A stretch of 37,944 bases of DNA, taken from Bacteroidaceae bacterium. Lineage in GTDB: Bacteria; Bacteroidota; Bacteroidia; Bacteroidales; Bacteroidaceae. Under the pieces are notes generated by a model. The model had not been told where the DNA came from. It made no database searches and saw nothing but the letters and a program-made list of their open reading frames with translations. Positions 32,289 to 37,944 of the stretch are shown here, piece after piece. Every line of letters begins with the position of its first letter. Positions within the stretch are counted from its first letter, which is position 1. The position numbers and the translations under genes are program-made. The stretch lies in the NCBI GenBank assembly GCA_017483665.1, contig JAFUVM010000028.1:1-37944 (forward strand). The letters are read 5' to 3'.

Positions 32289-33771
32289 ACAGACACTTCG
32301 CGACAGAGGCATCTGCGTCGTGATTCCTACATATAATAATGCAGGAACCATCGCCGATGTCGTCCGGCGCACGCTTGCCTGGTGCCTCGACGTCATAGTC
32401 GTAGCCGACGGATGCACGGACGACACGCTCGGCATCCTGCAGGGCATCGAAGGCATCACCGTTGTCTCCTACCCCAAGAATGCGGGCAAGGGCACAGCCT
32501 TGAAGCGCGGTTTCCGCCGGGCACTCGCGATGGGGTTTGCCTATGCCATCACCTTGGATGCCGACGGCCAGCACTTTCCCGAGGACATACCCGTTTTGCT
32601 CCAGGCCAACCGGCAGCATCCGGGAGCCCTCGTCGTGGGCCGGCGGCAGGGACTCGACATGGCTCGGCGCAGCTGGGGCAGCAAGTTTGCCAACGCCTTC
32701 AGCAACTTCTGGTTCGCCATTCAGACGGGCCATCGGCTCGCGGACACGCAGTCGGGCTATCGTCTCTATCCCCTGAAGAAGCTCCGCGGCCTGTCCCTGC
32801 TCACCGCCCGCTACGAGGCTGAGCTCGAGTTGCTGGTCTTTGCCGCCTGGCACGGCGTGGAGCTGGTCTCTGTTCCCGTAGGCGTCTTCTACCCCGCGCC
32901 GGAGGAACGTGTGTCGCACTTCCGGCCGGTCCGCGACTTCTCGCGCATCTTCATCCTCAACACCCTGCTTTGCGTCCTGGCCCTCGTCTATGGTCTGCCG
33001 CTCGCACTCTGGCGTGTCTCGACGACCTTCCTGCGCACCGCCTACTCCCTCCTCTTTTTCCTCGGCTTCATGCTCCTCGTCGCACCGCCCTGCGCCATGT
33101 ATCATCTGCTGTTCGTCAAGGACTTGGAAAGGAAACGCATGGGCTTGCACAGGCTGATATACTTCTTTGCCAGGCTCGTCACAATCTGGCACGGCATCCC
33201 TGGCGTCAAGCTCTCCGTCGGCAATCCTCACCAAGAAGATTTCACCCGCCCGGCCATCATCATCAGCAACCACCAGTCTCACCTCGACCTGATGACCATG
33301 CTGATGCTCTCGCCAAAGCTTGTCTGCCTGACGAAAGACTGGGTTTGGAACAACCCTCTCTACGGCTACATCATCCGCGGAGCCGAGTTCTATCTGGCCA
33401 CAGAAGGCATGGACGTCCTGCTGCCGAAGCTGCAGTCGCTGGTGGACAGAGGCTATAGTATCGTCGTCTATCCCGAGGGAACACGTTCGGCGGACTGCTC
33501 CGTCTCGCACTTCTATCAGGGAGCCTTCTACCTGGCTAAACAGCTTGGCATCGACATTCTGCCCATCGTCTCGTACGGAGCAGGCAAGGTTTTGCCCAAG
33601 AAGGGGAAGTACCTCCGCAAGTGGCCCATAAGGATAGAGATAGACAGACGCCTCAGCCCCGAGGAGATGCAGGCGTTCGGAGCGACGGCGAGGAAGCAGG
33701 CTTCGGGAATGAGAACGTATTACATGCACCGATACAACGAAATAGCCAACCGGATAGAACAGGATGTCTAA
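32266..33771 (+). CDS. GT2 glycosyltransferase fused to PlsC-type acyltransferase
   Basis: 501 residues. Residues ~14-230 are GT2: ICVVIPTYNNAGTIADVV, VIVVADGCTDDT and ITLDADGQHFPEDIP with the DxD site. Membrane segments lie at ~230-285. Residues ~300-495 are a 1-acylglycerol-phosphate-type acyltransferase with ISNHQSHLDLMTML (HX4D) and VYPEGTRSADC. The fusion may glycosylate and acylate the polyene carrier lipid. The first ten codons (MTSRQTDRQT) are made of a CAGA repeat, so slippage there would change expression. It overlaps lolA by 23 nt and the exporter by 8 nt. Confidence 0.87.
   Translation: MTSRQTDRQTLRDRGICVVIPTYNNAGTIADVVRRTLAWCLDVIVVADGCTDDTLGILQGIEGITVVSYPKNAGKGTALKRGFRRALAMGFAYAITLDADGQHFPEDIPVLLQANRQHPGALVVGRRQGLDMARRSWGSKFANAFSNFWFAIQTGHRLADTQSGYRLYPLKKLRGLSLLTARYEAELELLVFAAWHGVELVSVPVGVFYPAPEERVSHFRPVRDFSRIFILNTLLCVLALVYGLPLALWRVSTTFLRTAYSLLFFLGFMLLVAPPCAMYHLLFVKDLERKRMGLHRLIYFFARLVTIWHGIPGVKLSVGNPHQEDFTRPAIIISNHQSHLDLMTMLMLSPKLVCLTKDWVWNNPLYGYIIRGAEFYLATEGMDVLLPKLQSLVDRGYSIVVYPEGTRSADCSVSHFYQGAFYLAKQLGIDILPIVSYGAGKVLPKKGKYLRKWPIRIEIDRRLSPEEMQAFGATARKQASGMRTYYMHRYNEIANRIEQDV
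32274..32295. repeat. CAGA tetranucleotide repeat at the lolA / GT overlap
   Basis: CAGA, CAGA, CAGA, TAGA, CAGA, then CA. It holds the lolA stop codon and the 5' codons of the glycosyltransferase gene. Confidence 0.85.
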
Positions 33772-36274
33772 GCACATATCATTCTTCGTAACGCGTCTGC
33801 TCACGCTCTTCCGCGCGCATCCATTTGCCCGCATCGCATCGCTCACCGCGGTGACGCTGGTCATGCTGTGCTCTGTCCTGCGCCTCAGCTACAAGGAGGA
33901 CATCCAGGACTTCCTGCCTCTCGGCGAGACGGACAGGCAGCGGATGGCGGTCTACCAGGACATCTCGGGCATGAACCGCCTTTTCGTCATCTTCGAGAGC
34001 AACGGCGATGCCGAACGGACGACGCAGGCCATCGACCGCTTTGCCCTTGCCGTGGAGGAAAAAGACACGGCGGGCTGGTGCAGCGGACTGCAGACTGCCT
34101 TCGACCTCGAAAGCCTCTCCGAACAGGCGGACTTCGTCTTCAGCCACATCCCGCTGTTCCTTGCGGAAGCCGACTACAGGCGGATGGACAGCCTTCTGGC
34201 AAGCAACGGATTCATGGACTCAAGGCTCGACGACGACCTCAGCGCCCTGACATTCCCCACAGGCGGCTTGGCGGAACAGAACATCGGGCGCGACCCGCTC
34301 GGACTCTTCACACCCCTTTTGGAAGAACTGGGGCAGCAAGCGGGGCAGATGCGCTTTGAGATGTACGACGGCTACATCTTTACGCCCGACATGAAGCACG
34401 CCGTCGCAATGCTCCCGTCGCCTTTCGGCAGCAGCGAGACGGCAAGGAATGCCGCGCTCATCGCCTTGCTCGAAGAGGCTGTCGGCACGATGCAGGCGGA
34501 CTTCCCGGACATCAAGGCACACGTGGCAGGCGGGCCTCAGATTGCCGTTGGCAACGCGCGGCAGATTGCCCGCGACAGCATCTTGGCTGTCTCGTTGGCC
34601 GTCGTGCTCATCCTCGGCCTGCTGTTCTATGCCTTCCGCCGCTGGCGAAGCATCCTGCTCACCTGCTTCTCCGTGCTGTGGGGCTGGCTCTTCGCCCTCG
34701 GCGCGCTGGCTTTGGTGCACGACAACGTCTCGATGATTGTGGTGGGCATCTCAAGCATCATCATCGGCATCGCCGTCAACTATCCCCTTCACCTTGTCAG
34801 CCACTTGCAGCATCAGCCAGACGTCCGGCAGACACTTCGCGAAGTGACGAAGCCCCTCCTGGTGGGCAACGTCACGACCGTCGCGGCGTTCCTTGCCCTC
34901 GTCCCGCTCAGGTCGGCCAGCCTGCGCGACCTCGGTCTGTTCGCCTCCTTCCTGCACGTCGGCACCATCCTCTTCGTGCTCGTCTGGTTACCACACGCTT
35001 TGGCGAAGAGTGAAAAGCTAAAAGTGAAAAACAAGAGTAACCAATCACCCGACTTCCTGTCCCGCCTTGCGTCCCTTCAGATTGAGCGAAAGAAATGGGT
35101 GGTCGCCCTGGTTGCTGCTCTGACGCTTGTCTTTGGCTACTTCAGCCTGTCCGTAGAGTTCGACCCGAACGTGTCGCACATCAACTACATGACCGAAGAG
35201 CAGAAAGCGGACATGGACTACTTCGGGAAGCTCATGGAGGGCGACGGCTCAGGGGACATGGTCCGGCTCTACCTGCTTTCGTTCGGCACGGACTTCGACG
35301 AGGCGCTCTCCGTCGCGGAGTCCAGGCAGGCTGTCATCGATTCGCTGCAGGATGCCGGACTGCTTGCGAGCCGTCGCGGAGTGAAGCGCTTCCTGCCGTC
35401 CGAGGCGGAGCAGGCTCGTCGCATCGGTCTTTGGAAAGAATGGCGGGAAGGGCATCGGCAGCTCCTTGCGGACTTGAATGCCGTTGCCACGAGACATGGC
35501 TTTGCGGACGATGCCTTCGCGGACTTTGCCGACATCATCCTTTCGGAACCAACCGCACATCCCTTCTCCGACTTCCTTCCCCTGACCTCCAACGCCTTTG
35601 CGGGAAACGTTTCGCTGGCAAGCAAGGGGAAAGCCTGCATTGCCGAAGTGCTGACGACGAAGAAAGAGAACGCCGACAGGCTCAGGGAGGCTCTGCCCGA
35701 AGCTTTCGACATCAGCTCGCTCCATGCCTCCGTGGCCGAAGCACTGAGTGCCGACTTCAACTACATCGGCTGGGTCTGCTCGTCGGTCGTCTTCCTGTTC
35801 CTCTGGCTTTCGTTCCGCAGCTTCAGGCTGGCCGTCATTTCGTTTGTGCCGATGGCCGTCAGCTGGATATGGATACTGGGCATCATGGCTTTGCTGGGCA
35901 TCAAGTTCAACATCGTCAACATCATCCTTGCCACCTTCATCTTCGGCCAAGGCGACGACTACACCATCTTCATGACCGAGGGCTGCGTCTCGGAATACGC
36001 CAACGGACGGCCTGTCCTCGTTTCCTACAAGCGGAGCATCATCCTTTCCGCCCTGATAATGTTCATCGGCATCGGCACGCTCATCTTCGCCCGCCATCCC
36101 GCTCTCCATTCGCTGGCCGAAGTCACCATCATCGGCATGTCCTGCGTCGTGCTGATGGCTTACCTGCTGCCGCCGCTGCTCTTCAATTTGTCAAACCGCA
36201 TAACAGATAACATCGCACATGAAAGAACGTATCATAGAACTGCTGAGGACGGCTCTGCCGATGGTAGACCTTGA
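33764..36274 (+). CDS. MMPL/RND family exporter of the polyene cluster
   Basis: 836 residues with two repeats of one helix, a large periplasmic domain and five or so helices. The first set is near residues 20-40 and 265-410 (ILAVSLAVVLILGLLFYAF, IIIGIAVNYPLHLVSHL), the second near 450-470 and 660-820 (FIFGQGDDYTIFMTEG, IILSALIMFIGIGTLIF). The GIAVNYP and GQGDDY segments are equivalent intramembrane positions in the two halves. It probably lifts the polyene lipid out of the inner membrane. A half AGTGAA element (35006-35040) encodes KSEKLKVKNKSN in the cytoplasmic linker between the halves. The last 56 nt overlap the next ACP. Confidence 0.87.
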   Translation: MSKHISFFVTRLLTLFRAHPFARIASLTAVTLVMLCSVLRLSYKEDIQDFLPLGETDRQRMAVYQDISGMNRLFVIFESNGDAERTTQAIDRFALAVEEKDTAGWCSGLQTAFDLESLSEQADFVFSHIPLFLAEADYRRMDSLLASNGFMDSRLDDDLSALTFPTGGLAEQNIGRDPLGLFTPLLEELGQQAGQMRFEMYDGYIFTPDMKHAVAMLPSPFGSSETARNAALIALLEEAVGTMQADFPDIKAHVAGGPQIAVGNARQIARDSILAVSLAVVLILGLLFYAFRRWRSILLTCFSVLWGWLFALGALALVHDNVSMIVVGISSIIIGIAVNYPLHLVSHLQHQPDVRQTLREVTKPLLVGNVTTVAAFLALVPLRSASLRDLGLFASFLHVGTILFVLVWLPHALAKSEKLKVKNKSNQSPDFLSRLASLQIERKKWVVALVAALTLVFGYFSLSVEFDPNVSHINYMTEEQKADMDYFGKLMEGDGSGDMVRLYLLSFGTDFDEALSVAESRQAVIDSLQDAGLLASRRGVKRFLPSEAEQARRIGLWKEWREGHRQLLADLNAVATRHGFADDAFADFADIILSEPTAHPFSDFLPLTSNAFAGNVSLASKGKACIAEVLTTKKENADRLREALPEAFDISSLHASVAEALSADFNYIGWVCSSVVFLFLWLSFRSFRLAVISFVPMAVSWIWILGIMALLGIKFNIVNIILATFIFGQGDDYTIFMTEGCVSEYANGRPVLVSYKRSIILSALIMFIGIGTLIFARHPALHSLAEVTIIGMSCVVLMAYLLPPLLFNLSNRITDNIAHERTYHRTAEDGSADGRP
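35006..35040. repeat. Half AGTGAA element inside the exporter gene
   Basis: AAGAGTGAAAAGCTAAAAGT, then GAAAAACAAGAGTAA, matches the left arm and start of the centre of the elements at 13335 and 29938. No right arm is present. It is in frame. Confidence 0.72.
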
Positions 36275-36446
36275 GTCGGACTTCCTCTTCAGCGAACTCG
36301 ACTCGCTGGGCGTGACCACCATCCTGATGCTTCTCTCCGAGGAGTACGGCATCGAGCTGGAGGCAAAGGATGCCACACCGAAGAACCTGCGCAACATCGA
36401 CGCTATCGTGGGGATGGTGCAGGGGAAGATGAGAGTTGAAAGTTGA
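36219..36446 (+). CDS. Acyl carrier protein 2 of the polyene cluster
   Basis: 75 residues starting inside the exporter gene in another frame. FSELDSLGVTTILMLLSEEYG holds the phosphopantetheine serine, Ser29. It is shorter than ACP 1 and less canonical (DSLGV). Lying beside the AMP-ligase, it may carry the starter acid. The last codons run into a GAGAGTTGAAAGTTGAGAG tract. Confidence 0.88.
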   Translation: MKERIIELLRTALPMVDLESDFLFSELDSLGVTTILMLLSEEYGIELEAKDATPKNLRNIDAIVGMVQGKMRVES

Positions 36447-36459
36447 GAGTTTAGAGACT

Positions 36460-37797
36460 ATGAGTTTGGAGGATTCCATTGAGTATTTTGCAAGGTTGAC
36501 GCCGGAGAAGGCGGCGGTCATCACGGCCGGCGGGACACTTTCCTATGCGGCGCTTTGGGAACGCATCCGCGAGAAGGCGGACGCCCTGAAGCTTCGTGAA
36601 GGCGAACCTTACGCCTTCCCGACCACACAGGATGCCGACTTCATCGTCACCTACTGCGCCGTCCATCTCTGCGGAGGCGTGGCGGTGCCAAAGAGCCCCC
36701 GACAACAGACCCCCCGACCCCCTTTAGGGGGAGGAACAGGCGAGACTCAAGCGAAGAAAGACCTCCCCCTAAAGGGGGCCGGGGGGTCTTTGGTCGGGGG
36801 GGCCATCCTCTTCACCACGGGCACGACGGGCACTTCCAAGGGCGTGATGGTCTCCGGGGAGGCTTGGACAGCCAACGCCGAGAACCTCATCGACCGCCTT
36901 GGCTTCACGTCCGACCTGCTCTTCATCATCTGCGGACCGCTCAACCACCTCGGCTGTCTCTCCAAGGTGTACCCCACGCTCATGTGCGGCGCTACATTAT
37001 ATATATTAGAGAGTCTGAAGAACCTCCCTGCCTTCTTCTCGGTCTTCTCGCTGCCCTTCCTGAAGTTCGCGACGTTCCTTGTGCCGTCGAGCATCAGGAT
37101 GCTCCTGCAGGTTGCCTCGAAGGAGTTGGCTGCCGTCAGCCGGAAGATAGACTTCATCGAGACGGGAGCCGCTGCCATCTCGCAGCACGACATGGAGCGC
37201 CTCTGCCGGCTCCTGCCCCACTCGCGCCTCTTCAACACCTACGCATCGACCGAGACGGGCATCATCTGCAGCTACGAGTACAGCCGGTACGGCTGCGAGC
37301 CGGGCCTCCTGGGCAAGCCGATGAAGCATTCCTCCGTGCGCATCGGCGAGGGCGGCAGGGTGATTTGCTCTGGCCGAACCATCATGTCGGGCTACGCCGG
37401 CAGCCCCGAAGCCACGGCACAGGTCCTTCGCCACGGCGAGGTCTTCACTTCCGATACCGGCTTCATCGACGACGAGGGAATGCTCCACTTGCAGGGGCGG
37501 CTGGACGATGTCATCAACGTGGGGGGCTACAAGGTGAACCCTTCGGAGGTGGAGGATGCCGTCGCCGGCTTCGAGCCCATAGCCGACTGCATCTGCATCC
37601 CTGCCCCGCACATCCTGCTCGGCACAGTCCCCAAGCTCCTCTATGTGCCCCGGCCTGGCAGAGAAGCCAAGCCTCGCGACATTGCCGACTACCTGAAAGG
37701 CCGCATCGAGAGCTACAAGATTCCCTTGCTCTACGAGGCTGTCGAAGCCATCCGCCGCACCTACAACGGCAAGCCCGACCGCAAAGCATACACTTAA
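36460..37797 (+). CDS. AMP-dependent acyl/aryl ligase of the polyene cluster
   Basis: 446 residues from the ATG at 36460; TTG starts upstream lie in a repeat tract. AILFTTGTTGTSKGVMVSG (residues ~115-130) is the phosphate-binding A3 motif. YASTETGIICSYE, SDTGFIDDEGMLHLQGRLDD, VINVGGYKVNPSEVEDAV and the late Lys in YNGKPDRKAYT complete the ANL adenylation fold. In aryl polyene clusters such a ligase activates the aromatic starter acid onto an ACP. About 35 residues before A3 (~79-114) come from an in-frame inverted repeat. It is shorter than many ANL ligases, as in other APE ligases. Confidence 0.87.
   Translation: MSLEDSIEYFARLTPEKAAVITAGGTLSYAALWERIREKADALKLREGEPYAFPTTQDADFIVTYCAVHLCGGVAVPKSPRQQTPRPPLGGGTGETQAKKDLPLKGAGGSLVGGAILFTTGTTGTSKGVMVSGEAWTANAENLIDRLGFTSDLLFIICGPLNHLGCLSKVYPTLMCGATLYILESLKNLPAFFSVFSLPFLKFATFLVPSSIRMLLQVASKELAAVSRKIDFIETGAAAISQHDMERLCRLLPHSRLFNTYASTETGIICSYEYSRYGCEPGLLGKPMKHSSVRIGEGGRVICSGRTIMSGYAGSPEATAQVLRHGEVFTSDTGFIDDEGMLHLQGRLDDVINVGGYKVNPSEVEDAVAGFEPIADCICIPAPHILLGTVPKLLYVPRPGREAKPRDIADYLKGRIESYKIPLLYEAVEAIRRTYNGKPDRKAYT
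36696..36802. repeat. In-frame C/G inverted-repeat element in the AMP-ligase gene
   Basis: The core arms 36707-36734 and 36762-36789 (28 nt) differ at one position. Outer parts (CCCCCGACAACAGA and its near complement) lengthen the stem to ~40 nt. Each arm contains CCCCCTTTAGGGGGAGG. The frame stays open. Confidence 0.9.
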
Positions 37798-37843
37798 AAC
37801 AAATATTGCTGTCCGCTAAAACTTTTTTCTCGATATAAAAATT

Positions 37844-37879
37844 AGGCTGAAGCCCTCGCTTGGGTTTCAGCCTTTTTTT
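37844..37879 (+). terminator. Rho-independent terminator of the polyene cluster
   Basis: AGGCTGAAGCCC (37844-37855) pairs with GGGTTTCAGCCT (37862-37873) around a 6-nt loop, then seven T bases. It ends the cluster transcript. Confidence 0.92.
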
Positions 37880-37881
37880 GT

Positions 37882-37889
37882 TATCTTTG
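37882..37889 (+). promoter_or_regulatory. -7 box TATCTTTG for the gene at the right edge
   Basis: TATCTTTG follows the terminator directly, 24 nt before the ATG at 37914. Confidence 0.5.
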
Positions 37890-37913
37890 CTTTCGCTACA
37901 AAACATCAATAAC

Positions 37914-37944
37914 ATGGACAAAGGTACACATTTTATCGGACAGC
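37914..37944 (+). CDS. Start of a gene cut by the window edge, possibly an IS4-type transposase
   Basis: Ten codons are visible, MDKGTHFIGQ. They resemble the first residues of Bacteroidetes IS4-family transposases as I remember them, but ten residues cannot prove it. No inverted terminal repeat is seen within the window. Confidence 0.35.
   Translation, partial: MDKGTHFIGQ

Noticed and set aside
32146-33864. 572-residue minus-strand frame opposite the glycosyltransferase-acyltransferase gene
   Set aside because: Shadow frame from high GC content; the plus strand carries complete GT2 and PlsC motifs.

Overview
The window reads as a high-GC member of Bacteroidales, most likely Prevotellaceae. 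Evidence: Bacteroidetes promoters (TTTG, about 20 bp, TAnnTTTG) before many genes and almost no Shine-Dalgarno sequences; a type IX secretion gene (porQ); a FISUMP-domain lipoprotein; a two-ExbD TonB energising operon; and the gene order DUF6242-like / DUF6089-like / uppS / bamA / skp / murI, which I know from Bacteroidales. All assignments come from reading the translations; no database search was run.

Layout. 1-600: 3' part of ribD. 732-8810: a rightward envelope block (lipoprotein, outer-membrane barrel protein, uppS, bamA, three tandem skp/ompH genes, murI). 8968-12103: polyprenol-phosphate glycosyltransferase and GtrA, converging on a GT-C-like membrane protein. 12233-14543: DUF1573 protein and meaB. 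14490-17552 (minus): ispH, cmk, porQ, with a broken FISUMP gene copy (plus strand) between ispH and cmk. 17720-20413: tonB, polyprenyl diphosphate synthase, tatD. 20520-23118: tRNA-Ser(GGA), exbB, a small membrane protein, exbD, exbD. 23779-24606 (minus): intact FISUMP lipoprotein, preceded by a promoter-driven, strongly folded candidate RNA. 25069-37797: an aryl-polyene-like type II polyketide cluster (methyltransferase, LpxL-type acyltransferase, ketosynthase, ACP, ketosynthase; then from a second promoter an EmrE-like protein, LolA-like protein, glycosyltransferase-acyltransferase fusion, MMPL/RND exporter, ACP, AMP-ligase). After a strong terminator, a new reading frame begins at 37914 and leaves the window.

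How the cluster could work (inference from the aryl polyene family): the AMP-ligase activates an aryl acid onto an ACP, the ketosynthases extend it, the methyltransferase decorates the aryl head, acyltransferases attach the polyene to a membrane lipid, and the LolA-like protein and MMPL exporter move it towards the outer membrane. No ketoreductase, dehydratase, thioesterase or ammonia-lyase gene is visible here, so the set is incomplete within this window.

The most unusual content is the repeats. (a) Two families of inverted-repeat elements sit in frame inside genes (ribD, both ketosynthases, MMPL exporter, AMP-ligase), and related copies lie between genes. (b) Three arrays of one 22-bp repeat each lie between convergent genes; two share an identical 37-nt flank. 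(c) A fourth, unrelated 22-bp array with a CACGTG core supplies the stop codon of a ketosynthase. (d) GGGATTAG-type repeats supply the stop codons of two further genes. (e) A FISUMP gene, terminator and 22-bp array module occurs twice, once truncated.
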